This document shows, piece by piece, positions 52,448-61,899 of a stretch of 64,000 nt of DNA. How positions within the stretch are numbered: the stretch's first letter is position 1; every line of letters starts with the position of its first letter. The DNA is taken from the NCBI RefSeq assembly GCF_029989365.1, contig NZ_JAPRAQ010000002.1:372001-436000 (forward strand), written 5' to 3'. Position numbers and translations under genes: made by a program. Below the pieces are notes generated by a model. The model was not told where the DNA came from. It did not search any database and worked only from the letters and a program-made list of their open reading frames with translations. The DNA comes from Bradyrhizobium sp. Arg816 (lineage in GTDB: Bacteria; Pseudomonadota; Alphaproteobacteria; Rhizobiales; Xanthobacteraceae).

Positions 52448-54913
52448 ATGAACCAGATCTGCCAGCAAGACGACCGCCGCGATGCGGTGCGCCGGCGCGA
52501 GGGCTGGAACGGCCTGGACTATGTGGAGCTGGCCGCCGACGGCCAGTCGCTGCGCGCCTTCTTCCTGGGTAAACTGCCGCCCGAGTTCACCGTCGAGGGC
52601 GCCGTCCCCGCCGCCCACCTCGCGCTGGACGGCGGCGACCGCATCAGTGGCATCGCGATCACCGACGTCGAGGTGATCAGCGACCCCAATCCGGAGCACG
52701 ACGACCAGCTCCTGATCAGACTGAGCGAAATCGGCGACTTCTCGGCCTACATCCTGCGGCTGGTCGACGTGGTCAATGTCGATCCCTTCTACGCTTCGGC
52801 CGAGTTCCACTTCCGGCTGGACTGCCCTGCCGGCATCGACTGCGCGCCCGCGTGCGACTGCGGGCCCGAGGCCGCCGAGGGGCCGGAGCTGGACTACTTG
52901 GCCAAAGACTACGGCGGCTTCCGCCAGCTCCTGATGGACCGGATGGCGCTCCTGGTCCCCGACTGGCGCGAGCGCCATGCGCCGGACCTCGGCGTCGCCC
53001 TGGTCGAGCTCCTGGCCTACGTCGGCGACTACCTGAGCTATCACCAAGATGCGGTCGGCACCGAGGCCTATCTCGAGACCGCGCGCCAGCGGATCTCGGT
53101 GCGCCGGCACCTGCGGCTGATCGACTATCGGCTGCACGAGGGCTGCAACGCCCGCGCCTTGGTCTGCTGTCAGGTCGACACCGATGTCGCCCTCGACCCG
53201 GCCAAGACCAGTTTCGTCACCGGGCTGAACGACGGCCTTTCGCAAGACCGCACGGTGCTCTCTTGGAGCGACCTCCGCGCCACCTCTGCCGACGCCTACG
53301 AGGTGTTCGAGCCGATGGCCCAAGGCGCGCCGATCCAGCTTCGCGCGGCCCATAGCGAGATCCGCATCTACACCTTCGGCCGCACCTCCTGCTGCCTCGA
53401 GAAAGGCTCGACCGCAGCAGCACTGGTCGATGCGGGACTTCACCTCGTGATCGGCGACATCGTGATCTTCGAAGAGGTAAAGGGCCCATACACCGGCCTG
53501 CCTTTCGACGCCGACCCGACCAAACGCCACGCCGTGCGGCTGACTGACGTGACCGCGAAAGAAGACCCGGTGGTGCTCACCGGCGACGACCAGCCGACAC
53601 GCTACGTCTGGATCGAATGGGACATCGCCGACGCGCTGCCCTTCGACTTCTGCCTGTCGGCGATTGGGGCGGCGCCCGACTGCCGTTACCTGACCGACAT
53701 CACCATCGTGCGCGGCAACGTCGTGGTGGTGGACCACGGCTGCACCCAGCCGCCGGAGGACCTGGGCTGCGTGCCCACCGTGACCAGCGAGGCCTGCTGC
53801 GTCTGCGCCGACCTGCCGGGCTTGGTGGAAGAAGTCCCCGGCAAATTCCGCCCGTCCCTAGGCGAGACTCCACTCACCTGGCGCCAGCCCCTGGACCCAG
53901 CGACGCCCGCCGCCACCCTCCAGGAGCAGGACCCGCGCGCCGCCGCCCCTGCGGTGGCGCTGCAAAGCACGCCGCCCAAGACCTGGGGCGCCCTGGCAGA
54001 CCTGATCGAAGCCGGCCCCACGGATCCGGCCTTCGTGGTGGAGATCGACAACGACGGCATCGCCTGGCTGCGCTTCGGCGACGGCGATCTAGGCGGCAGC
54101 CTTGAGCCCGGCATGTGCTTCACCGGGACCTACCGCATCGGCAACGGGATCCGCGGCAACGTCGGCGCCGAAGCAATCTCGCGCCTGGTGCTGCGCGATG
54201 CGACGCTGGACGGCGTTGGAATCACGGTGCGCAATCCCTTGCCGGCCGGCGGCGGGATCGAGCCGGAGCCGGTGCAGCAGGCGCGGCTGCTCGCGCCACG
54301 CGCGGTGCATGCCGGGCTGGAGCGCGCCGTCATCGCCGACGACTATGCGACGATCGCCGCCCGCGACCCGCACTTGCAACGCGCGGCCGCGAGCCTGATC
54401 TGGACCGGGAGCTGGTACGAGGCAGATGTAGCGCTTGACCCGCTGGGCGCTGAGACCGCTCCGCCCGCACTGATCGTCGCCGTGCAGAGCGAACTGGAGC
54501 ACTACCGCCGCATCGGCCACGACCTGCACGTTCGACCGGCGAAGTATGTGCCGCTCGACATCCGGCTCGAGATCTGCGTCGCCCCCGGCCACCGCGCCGC
54601 CGACGTGGGCTCGGGTCTCTTGGACGTCTTCAGCAATCGCCTGCGGCGCGACGGCACGCCCGGCTTTTTCTATCCGGATCGGCTGAGCTTCGGCGATGGC
54701 GTCTACCTGAGTCAGCTCGTCGCCGCCGCCCAGGCTGTTCCCGGCGTCTCCCAAGCTTGGGTCACGCGCCTGCATCGCCGCTTTGTTCCGCCCAACCACG
54801 AGATCGACAACGGCGTCCTGCCGCTGAAGCCTTGGGAGATTGCCCAGCTCGACAACGACCCCGATCATTCCGAGCGCGGACGCTTCGAGCTTCATCTGAG
54901 AGAGGGGTGCTAG
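52448..54913 (+). CDS. Baseplate wedge protein, gp6/J-like (Afp11-like)
   Basis: This 821-residue wedge protein carries the recognisable block DYLAKDYGGFRQLLMDRMALLVPDWRER...VALVELLAYVGDYLSYHQDAVGTEAYL (about residues 155-220). The baseplate-J core is in the C-terminal half (LRFGDGDLGGSLEPGMCFTG, then NVGAEAISRLVLRDATLDG and NPLPAGGGIEPEPVQQARLL). A Cys-rich stretch near residue 130 (CPAGIDCAPACDCG) is notable and may bind metal. The ATG at 52448 has AAGGGA 9 bases upstream; an in-frame GTG at 52439 lies too close to that site. Confidence 0.9.
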   Translation: MNQICQQDDRRDAVRRREGWNGLDYVELAADGQSLRAFFLGKLPPEFTVEGAVPAAHLALDGGDRISGIAITDVEVISDPNPEHDDQLLIRLSEIGDFSAYILRLVDVVNVDPFYASAEFHFRLDCPAGIDCAPACDCGPEAAEGPELDYLAKDYGGFRQLLMDRMALLVPDWRERHAPDLGVALVELLAYVGDYLSYHQDAVGTEAYLETARQRISVRRHLRLIDYRLHEGCNARALVCCQVDTDVALDPAKTSFVTGLNDGLSQDRTVLSWSDLRATSADAYEVFEPMAQGAPIQLRAAHSEIRIYTFGRTSCCLEKGSTAAALVDAGLHLVIGDIVIFEEVKGPYTGLPFDADPTKRHAVRLTDVTAKEDPVVLTGDDQPTRYVWIEWDIADALPFDFCLSAIGAAPDCRYLTDITIVRGNVVVVDHGCTQPPEDLGCVPTVTSEACCVCADLPGLVEEVPGKFRPSLGETPLTWRQPLDPATPAATLQEQDPRAAAPAVALQSTPPKTWGALADLIEAGPTDPAFVVEIDNDGIAWLRFGDGDLGGSLEPGMCFTGTYRIGNGIRGNVGAEAISRLVLRDATLDGVGITVRNPLPAGGGIEPEPVQQARLLAPRAVHAGLERAVIADDYATIAARDPHLQRAAASLIWTGSWYEADVALDPLGAETAPPALIVAVQSELEHYRRIGHDLHVRPAKYVPLDIRLEICVAPGHRAADVGSGLLDVFSNRLRRDGTPGFFYPDRLSFGDGVYLSQLVAAAQAVPGVSQAWVTRLHRRFVPPNHEIDNGVLPLKPWEIAQLDNDPDHSERGRFELHLREGC

Positions 54914-54915
54914 AA

Positions 54916-57900
54916 ATGCGCGCCACCCTTTGCGGCTGCGGTCCCGCCCCCTGTACATGCGGCTGCTGCGATGGCGGCGATCCCGCCACGCCGGTCGTGA
55001 CCTGGAACGCGCCGGGCCTACCCAAGCTGGTCGACCGCGTTGGGACTCACGGCCAGTTCATCACCAGCATGAAGACCCGGCTTTCCAGCATCAGCGTCGA
55101 TGCGCTCGGCGCCGACGGCCAGACGATGCAGACCTTCCGGCCGCTGCAAGGTCTGACGACGCGGGACCCGTCCGACTTCTCGATTGCCCTGCTCGACGGC
55201 TGGGCCTCAGTGGGGGACATCCTGACCTTCTACCAGGAACGAATCACCAACGAGGGCTATCTGCGCACCGCCACCGAGCGACGCTCGGTGGTAGAGCTGG
55301 CCCGCCTGGTGGGCTATGAGCCCCGGCCCGGCGTGGCTGCGACCGTCTTCCTCTCTTACGACATCGACCCCACCCAGGCTGAAGCCGCCGACATCCCCAT
55401 CGGCAGCGCCGCCCAGAGCACGCCCGGCCCCGGCGAAACGCCGCAGACGTTCGAAACGGTAGAGGCATTGGACGCCAAGGCCGTCTGGAACAACCTTCCG
55501 GTCCGTCGCCAGCGACCGCAGGTGATCGTCTTCGAAGACGCGCTGACGGTGGATAGGCTCTACCTCGCCGGCGCCGTGGTGCTGAGGGCCGGCGAGCTCG
55601 TGTTGCTCTCGTTCGGTGAGGACGAAAAAGGTCCGTTTGCCGTGCGCGCCGTCGCCGGCACGCAGACTCAGGACGACGTCAAACAGACTATCGTTAACCT
55701 GCAGTCGGTGAGCGCCGTGGTGCTGTGGCGCGTCGCGGCGCTGGCGAGCTTCATCACCGACGCGAATGCCGTCCTGGTGAGCACCCCCAACGCCACCGCG
55801 CAGCGGCTTGTCGAGCTGGTGCAGGCGCGACTGGATGAGACCTATCTCGGGTACGCCCAGAGCGAGGTCGGGACGAACCTGATCCGCGCCATCGGCGGCG
55901 TGCAGCCCGCGGCAATCCGCGACCTGTATGATAAGCTGCAGGAGAAGCTGCAGGCCGGCCCCGTGAGCACGGGAGGGGCCGGGATCGCCGTCACCAGCCC
56001 CTCGCAGTTCGTGGACAAGCTTCTGAAGTCGCGCCAGCCGCAGGCGCCCAATTCGCTGAAGCTCAGCCGCAACCTGGCCGAACAGTTCGTCGCAGGCCGC
56101 GACACCGCCCCGCGGATGCTGCTTTCCTTTTCGCCGCAGCTGAAGGACAGCTTCTACACGGCCTGGGCCGGCGCCACAGTGAACGCTAAAGAACAGCCGC
56201 TACGTTCGCTGGCGGTGCTGCGCATGAGCGCGCCGGCCTTCGGCGCGTTCGCCGGCCGCGAGCCCACCTACAATGATGGGGTGCTAGAGCCGCCTCCGAA
56301 CTGGAGCGAGTGGTCGCTGGCAAGCGATGAGGGCGCGCGCCTGCTCTATCTCGACCAGGCCTACGACAGCATCCTCGCCGGCGGCTGGGCGCTCATCCAG
56401 GTGGGCGGCGGAGGAGTCGAGATGCCGCACCGCCGGGTCCGCCGGGTAACCGACGTCCACACCGTTGCCCGCGCGGCCTACGGCCTGAATGGCAAGTCGA
56501 CGGTGCTGGCGGTCGAATCCGACTGGTGGAACCCGGGCGGTGACGGCGGTGACAACATGTCGACGCTAAGGTCCACCCTGGCCTACGCCCAAAGCGAGGC
56601 GCTGACCTTGGCGCAGGAACCGATCACTGACATCGTCTCCGGTCAGGAGATCGCGCTCGCTGGCCTCTATACCGAGCTGAAGTCCGGGCGCTGGATCGTG
56701 CTCTCGGGCGAGCGGGCTGACATCCCGGGCGTCGCTGGCGTCCAGGTTGCCGAGTTGATGATGGTCTCGGGCCTGCGCCACGGCTACGATCCGGACCTGC
56801 CGGGTGACGACATTCACACCACCCTGATCCTGGCGACGCCGATGGCCTATTCCTACAGGCGCGACAAGCTCCAGATCCTGGCCAACGTGGTCAGGGCGAC
56901 CCACGGCGAGACACGGAAGGAGACGCTCGGCGCCGGCGACGGAACGCAGGCGTTCCAGAGCTTCAACCTGCGCATGCCGCCCCTGACCTACGTTTCGGCG
57001 GCGACCCCGTCGGGAGTGGCCAGTACGCTGAAGGTCTCGGTCAACGACGTCTATTGGACTGGCGCCGACAGCCTCGCCGGCCAAGCGCCGAAGGCGCGGA
57101 TCTTCACCACGCGCATCGACGACGACGGGACCACCAGCATCACGTTCGGTGACGGGATCACCGGGGCCAGACCGTCCACCGGCGTGGAAAACGTCAAAGC
57201 CGTCTACCGGCAGGGCATCGGGGCAGGCGGCAACGCCAAGGCCGGCCAGGTTAACCTGCTGCTGGCCCGGCCGCTGGGCGTGCGGAGCGTCGTCAACCCG
57301 TTGCGCGCCTCGGGCGGCGCCGACCGCGAGGACCGCGACGCTGTGCGCGCCAACGCGCCGCTGGCCATCGGTGCACTCGACCGGTTGGTCTCGCTGCCGG
57401 ACTATGGCGACTTCGCCCGCACCTTCGCCGGGATCGGCAAGGCGCTGGCGGTGCGGATCAGCGACCGGCAGCGCGACCTGGTGCAACTCACCATCGCCGG
57501 TGTCGACGACGTCCCGATCGATACAAATTCGGACCTCTATCAGAACCTGCTCACCGCGCTGAAAGCCTACGGCGATCCCTCGCTACCGGTGCGTGTCGAC
57601 GTGCGCGAAGCGGTGATGCTGGTGCTGAGCGCCAAGCTGCGTATCGCCGCCGACCGCAAGTGGGAGGTGGTGGTCGAGGCGGTGCGGGACACGCTGAACG
57701 ACCTTCTGGGCTTTAGCCGCCGCAACCTCGCGGAATCGGTGGCGCTCGGGCCGATCATCGCGGCCATGCAGGCGGTGCCGGGCGTCGTATTTGTGGACGT
57801 GGACGCCTTCGGTGGGGTACCCGAGCGGGTCGCCGCCTCGGACGGTACCCGGCGCCTGCTGACCCTTGAGGAGATATCCGAGGCGGTGCAGCTGATCGTC

Positions 57901-58110
57901 AATCCGCAGTCGCAGTCGCTGGGCTTTCAGCTGCCGGTCGCTGGCGGCGGCCCACACGTCATCTCCAGCCAGCTTCTCCACGCACGCGGGGTCGCCCAGG
58001 CGGTGCGTATAAACGCCGCCGGCGTCGAGAAGGGAGGCGTGCACCCCGCCCAGATCGCCATGCTCTCGGCCGATCTGCCCGAGACGTTGGTTTTGAATCA
58101 GATCCCATGA
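54916..58110 (+). CDS. Second baseplate wedge protein, gp6/J-like (Afp12-region)
   Basis: This 1,064-residue protein is paralogous in layout to its upstream neighbour. After a Cys-rich N-terminus (LCGCGPAPCTCGCCDGG), the wedge block reads FSIALLDGWASVGDILTFYQERITNEGYLRTATERRSVVEL (about residues 85-125). The J-like core is near residues 735-810 (SITFGDGITGARPSTGVENV, then NPLRASGGADREDRDAVRAN). It probably forms the other half of a wedge heterodimer. The ATG at 54916 is two bases after the previous stop; the frame is open further upstream only because the region is GC-rich. Confidence 0.9.
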   Translation: MRATLCGCGPAPCTCGCCDGGDPATPVVTWNAPGLPKLVDRVGTHGQFITSMKTRLSSISVDALGADGQTMQTFRPLQGLTTRDPSDFSIALLDGWASVGDILTFYQERITNEGYLRTATERRSVVELARLVGYEPRPGVAATVFLSYDIDPTQAEAADIPIGSAAQSTPGPGETPQTFETVEALDAKAVWNNLPVRRQRPQVIVFEDALTVDRLYLAGAVVLRAGELVLLSFGEDEKGPFAVRAVAGTQTQDDVKQTIVNLQSVSAVVLWRVAALASFITDANAVLVSTPNATAQRLVELVQARLDETYLGYAQSEVGTNLIRAIGGVQPAAIRDLYDKLQEKLQAGPVSTGGAGIAVTSPSQFVDKLLKSRQPQAPNSLKLSRNLAEQFVAGRDTAPRMLLSFSPQLKDSFYTAWAGATVNAKEQPLRSLAVLRMSAPAFGAFAGREPTYNDGVLEPPPNWSEWSLASDEGARLLYLDQAYDSILAGGWALIQVGGGGVEMPHRRVRRVTDVHTVARAAYGLNGKSTVLAVESDWWNPGGDGGDNMSTLRSTLAYAQSEALTLAQEPITDIVSGQEIALAGLYTELKSGRWIVLSGERADIPGVAGVQVAELMMVSGLRHGYDPDLPGDDIHTTLILATPMAYSYRRDKLQILANVVRATHGETRKETLGAGDGTQAFQSFNLRMPPLTYVSAATPSGVASTLKVSVNDVYWTGADSLAGQAPKARIFTTRIDDDGTTSITFGDGITGARPSTGVENVKAVYRQGIGAGGNAKAGQVNLLLARPLGVRSVVNPLRASGGADREDRDAVRANAPLAIGALDRLVSLPDYGDFARTFAGIGKALAVRISDRQRDLVQLTIAGVDDVPIDTNSDLYQNLLTALKAYGDPSLPVRVDVREAVMLVLSAKLRIAADRKWEVVVEAVRDTLNDLLGFSRRNLAESVALGPIIAAMQAVPGVVFVDVDAFGGVPERVAASDGTRRLLTLEEISEAVQLIVNPQSQSLGFQLPVAGGGPHVISSQLLHARGVAQAVRINAAGVEKGGVHPAQIAMLSADLPETLVLNQIP

Positions 58111-58126
58111 GCCAAGGAGGAAGCTG

Positions 58127-60394
58127 ATGAGCCAGGCTGCCATAGATCCGCGCATCGACCGCCTCTATCGGCTGCTGCCGGCGATCTACCGCATGCGCGA
58201 CGCGGGCCAGGGCTACCCCCTGCAGGCGCTGCTTCGTGTAATTGCCGAGCAGGTGAACCTGGTCGAGGACTCCATCGCTCAGCAGTACGAGAACTGGTTC
58301 ATCGAGACCGCCGCCGAGTGGGCAGTCCCCTACATCGCCGAGCTTGTCGGCTACGTCCCCTCGCCCGCAGAACTGGCCTCACCTGGCCGCGGCCTCGAGG
58401 AGCAACTTCGCGACCGCTGGATCACGCCCAGGCGGGAGGTGGCCAACACCGTCCACTATCGCCGCCGCAAGGGGGCGCTGGCGCTGCTGGGGGACTTGGG
58501 GCGCGACGTGACCGGGTGGCCGGCGCGCGCGGTAGAGTTCTATCGCCTACTAGGTTGGAACCAGAACATCAACCACCCGCATTTGGATCGGGCGCATGTG
58601 GTCGATATCCGCCAGATGCAGAAGCTAGACCTCTTGGACGGGCCATTCGATCGCATCGCCCACTGCGTCGACGTCCGCCGCATCAACTCGGCGGACACCT
58701 GTGGGCGGACCAATATCCCGAGTGTCGGCATCTTCGTCTGGCGCCTCGGGTCATATTCGGTGACGATGACCCCCGCGGCGGGCGAGGAGGCCGCTGGCCC
58801 GCATTGCTTCAACTTCAGCATCCTGGGCCAGGACGCGCCCCTATTCATCGCCCCTGGCCGCGGGCCGGCCGCGACCGGCGACGGCGCCGGGGCAATCGCC
58901 TATCCCGGCGAAATCCGCCGGGTCGCCTTCGACGCCCGCCCAGAGCTCTATTATGGCGCGGACCGCAGCTTCGCCGTCTGGGCCGAGGATTGGGCCGGCT
59001 TTGACAGCGCAGCGCCGATCCCGCTGGCCAACGTCATTCCCGCTGACCTCAGCGGCTGGACCTACGTCCCGCCGGCCAAGCATATTGCCATCGATCCGGT
59101 GCTGGGCCGCATCGCCTTCCCTGCGTCTCAGCCGCCGCGAAAGGGCGTGCGGGTCTCGTATCGCTATGGCTTCAGCGCTGACATCGGCGGAGGCGAATAC
59201 AAGCGGCAGATCGCCAAACCCGTCGCCCGGCAGGTCCGTGTGCCCGACCCCGATCACGAGGGACAGTTCAAGCTGGTCGAGACGACTCCCGTCGTCTACC
59301 GCGTGGGCAAGGCCGAGGCCTACCAGCGGATCGCCGATGCGCTTGACGCGTGGAAGAAGGACCTGCGTTGGGACGGGGTGATCGAACTGGCCGAAAGCGC
59401 GGTCTTCGTTGAGCCGCTCCAGATCGACGTGCCCGACCACCACACCCTGGAACTGCGCGCCGCGCAGGGCGCGCGGCCGGTGATCCGCCTCCTGGACTGG
59501 CGGGCCGACGTGCCGGATTCACTCACCGTCACCATGGGCGCAGGCACCCGCTTCGTCATGGACGGGCTGATGGTCACCGGCCGCAGCGTGCAGGTGAGCG
59601 GGCCCGAGGAGCCCTCGACCCCGCCTGCCGGCTCCCAGCCCTACTGCGACTCGATCCTGGTCATCCGGCACTGCACCCTGGTGCCGGGCTGGGGGATGAA
59701 CTGCGACTGCAAGCCCGACCGGCCAACTGAACCCTCGCTGGAGCTCTTCCAGGTTCGCTGCCGGGTAGTCATCGAGCACTCCATCCTGGGCTCGATCGAG
59801 ATTACTGAGGACGAAGTCCGCCAGGACCCGATTCCCGTTTGCATCACCGACAGCATAATCGACGCCGCCGAGCCCGGAGGCATGGCGATCAGCGGGCCGG
59901 AAGCCCGACCCGCCCACGCCGCGGTCACCATCCTGCGCTGCACCGTCTTCGGCGTGGTCGAGGTGCATTCCTCGCCGCTGGCGGAGAATTCGATCTTCTA
60001 TGACTGCGTTCACGTTGGCCGACGACAGATCGGCTGCATGCGCTACTGCTACGTGCCGCAGGGCTGCCGCACGCCCAGGCGCACCGCCTGCCAGCCGGAC
60101 CTTGTCGTCGACAAGATCAAGGACGAAACCACCGATCCGGCCGAACAGGTCGCGCGGACCGCTGCAGAGAAGATCCGCCTGCGGCCGGTCTTCGGTTCGA
60201 TGCGCTACGGCGACCCGCGCTACGCCCAACTCGCCGACGCCTGCGCGCCGGAGATCGTCCGCGGTGCCGACGACCGCTCCGAGATGGGCGTCCTCCACGA
60301 CCTCTTCCAGCCGCTTCGCGAAGCCAACCTGCGCGCTCGGCTGCAAGGCTTCATCCCTGCCGGCGCAGACGTTGGCTTGATCCACGCGACCTGA
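58127..60394 (+). CDS. Tail-protein-I-like baseplate protein with C-terminal beta-helix region
   Basis: This 755-residue protein has an N-terminal tail-protein-I-type domain of about 170 residues (IDRLYRLLPAIYRMRDAG, then FIETAAEWAVPYIAELVGYVPSP and ITPRREVANTVHYRRRKGALALL). This is the element that links baseplate to peripheral structures. After a beta-rich middle, residues about 420-640 repeat short strands and turns (RFVMDGLMVTGRSVQVSG, CTVFGVVEVHSSPLAENSIFYDCV), consistent with a right-handed beta-helix like those of phage fibres. The C-terminus is helical. It may double as a receptor-facing protein, since no separate fibre gene is obvious. Confidence 0.85.
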   Translation: MSQAAIDPRIDRLYRLLPAIYRMRDAGQGYPLQALLRVIAEQVNLVEDSIAQQYENWFIETAAEWAVPYIAELVGYVPSPAELASPGRGLEEQLRDRWITPRREVANTVHYRRRKGALALLGDLGRDVTGWPARAVEFYRLLGWNQNINHPHLDRAHVVDIRQMQKLDLLDGPFDRIAHCVDVRRINSADTCGRTNIPSVGIFVWRLGSYSVTMTPAAGEEAAGPHCFNFSILGQDAPLFIAPGRGPAATGDGAGAIAYPGEIRRVAFDARPELYYGADRSFAVWAEDWAGFDSAAPIPLANVIPADLSGWTYVPPAKHIAIDPVLGRIAFPASQPPRKGVRVSYRYGFSADIGGGEYKRQIAKPVARQVRVPDPDHEGQFKLVETTPVVYRVGKAEAYQRIADALDAWKKDLRWDGVIELAESAVFVEPLQIDVPDHHTLELRAAQGARPVIRLLDWRADVPDSLTVTMGAGTRFVMDGLMVTGRSVQVSGPEEPSTPPAGSQPYCDSILVIRHCTLVPGWGMNCDCKPDRPTEPSLELFQVRCRVVIEHSILGSIEITEDEVRQDPIPVCITDSIIDAAEPGGMAISGPEARPAHAAVTILRCTVFGVVEVHSSPLAENSIFYDCVHVGRRQIGCMRYCYVPQGCRTPRRTACQPDLVVDKIKDETTDPAEQVARTAAEKIRLRPVFGSMRYGDPRYAQLADACAPEIVRGADDRSEMGVLHDLFQPLREANLRARLQGFIPAGADVGLIHAT

Positions 60395-60433
60395 ACAAGA
60401 ACGAACGCGGCGACATCGAGAAGGGAAGTGACC

Positions 60434-61894
60434 ATGAAGGGCGACTTCACACGCGACAGCTTCAACGCGGCGAAGCAATTCAGTCGGGTCCTGATGCAGC
60501 AGGGCCGCGTCACCCTGGACGCCGACGTCAACGAACAGACCGCCATCCTGCTTAGGACGATCCGGCTCCTGGCGCGGGATCTGATCGGCCCCTTCGCCAC
60601 CCCTCGGGACGGTGGAGGTTTCAAGCTGATGCCCGGCGGGGATGGCGGCTTCATCATCAGCGCCGGCCGCTACTGGGTCGACGGCATCCTGGTGGAAAAC
60701 CCAATCAACTGCGGCTACTTCGACCAGCCTAACTGGCCGATTCCGGCGGACGACCTCCTGGCGGCCGAGATCAAGAGCCGGAAGCAGGGCTTCTTCTGGA
60801 TCTACCTCGACGTCTGGGAGCGGCTGATCACCGCCGTCGAGGACCCGTCGATCCGCGAGGTGGCGCTGGGCGGGCCGGACACCGCGGCCCGGTCCAAGGT
60901 CGTCTGGCAGGTCCGCGGCCTGCCGGCGGACGCCCGCTCCAACGGACTCAACCAGCGGATCTACGGCCGCGTCTCGGCCTGCGCCGCGCCGCTGGCTGGA
61001 CTGCCGGGCCTCAGCCCGGCCTGGCTGGCCGCCCGGGTCGATCCCGGCCAGATCGTCGACGATCCCTGCATCCTGCCGCCGACGGCCGGCTATCGCGGCG
61101 TCGAGAATCAGCTCTACCGGGTGGAGATACACCAGGGCGGCGCAACCGGGACCGCCACCTTCAAGTGGTCGCGGGACAATGGTAGCCGACTGGCCGCTTG
61201 GACCGGCGACGGTGGCGGCAACGAGCTCTTGGTCTCCGACTCCCGCGGCTTCGCTGCCGGCGCCTGGGTCGAACTGACGAACGACGTCCTCGACCTGCAG
61301 GGCCTGCCCGGCGCAATGCTGCAACTCGCCAAAGCGGAGCCGGGCGTCTTGACCTACGATCCCGCGAGCTTGGGAACGACGCCGGCGCCGGTCTGGACCA
61401 CGGACCTCGTCAATCCCAAAGTCCGCCAATGGGACGAGAGGCGGAACGCGCGCACCCAGCTCACCAACGGGGTCATCACCGTCAAGGAGGGCACGGCGGC
61501 TACGCCGCTGTGGATCGACCTGGAGGACGGAGTCCAGATCGCCTTTGCCGCCAGCGGCGCCTACCGCACCGGCGACCACTGGCTAATCCCCGCCCGCGTC
61601 GCCACCGGCGGCGTGGAGTGGCCCGCGGACGCTACCGGCAAGCCGCTGTTCGAACCGCCGCGCGGGATCGAGCACCACTATGCGCCCCTGGGCTTCCTGC
61701 GGCTGGGCGACAACGCCACGGTGGAATCCTGCCGTTGCGAGTTCGAGCCGGCCGGCGACTGCTTCGCCGACGTCAGCCTAGGCACCGGCGTGGGCGCGCT
61801 GAGCAATCCGCAGCTGCGCGTCGCCGAGACGCCGACGCCGACGCCCACCCCCGTGCGGCGGCGGCCCCCGCGGCGTCCGTCGCGGCCGAGCTGA
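60434..61894 (+). CDS. DUF6519 eCIS-associated protein
   Basis: This 486-residue protein opens with the DUF6519 signature (MKGDFTRDSFNAAKQFSRVLMQQGRVTLDADVNEQ) and continues with GRYWVDGILVENP and FFWIYLDVWERLITAVEDP. The middle is mainly beta. The C-terminal 20 residues are a basic Pro/Thr tail (PTPTPTPVRRRPPRRP). DUF6519 proteins sit near baseplate genes in contractile clusters, but their role is not established. A host-contact or peripheral baseplate function is plausible. The ATG at 60434 has AAGGGA 7 bases upstream; a GTG at 60428 is an alternative. Confidence 0.85.
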   Translation: MKGDFTRDSFNAAKQFSRVLMQQGRVTLDADVNEQTAILLRTIRLLARDLIGPFATPRDGGGFKLMPGGDGGFIISAGRYWVDGILVENPINCGYFDQPNWPIPADDLLAAEIKSRKQGFFWIYLDVWERLITAVEDPSIREVALGGPDTAARSKVVWQVRGLPADARSNGLNQRIYGRVSACAAPLAGLPGLSPAWLAARVDPGQIVDDPCILPPTAGYRGVENQLYRVEIHQGGATGTATFKWSRDNGSRLAAWTGDGGGNELLVSDSRGFAAGAWVELTNDVLDLQGLPGAMLQLAKAEPGVLTYDPASLGTTPAPVWTTDLVNPKVRQWDERRNARTQLTNGVITVKEGTAATPLWIDLEDGVQIAFAASGAYRTGDHWLIPARVATGGVEWPADATGKPLFEPPRGIEHHYAPLGFLRLGDNATVESCRCEFEPAGDCFADVSLGTGVGALSNPQLRVAETPTPTPTPVRRRPPRRPSRPS

Positions 61895-61899
61895 GTGCC

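Noticed and set aside
59519..61579. Long minus-strand open frame (686 codons) opposite the tail-I and DUF6519 genes
   Set aside because: It is the antisense shadow of two well-supported genes in very GC-rich DNA, with an Arg/Ala/Gly-heavy composition and no recognisable motif. Similar long antisense frames at 42408-44234, 45312-46526 and 52235-53737 were dropped for the same reason.
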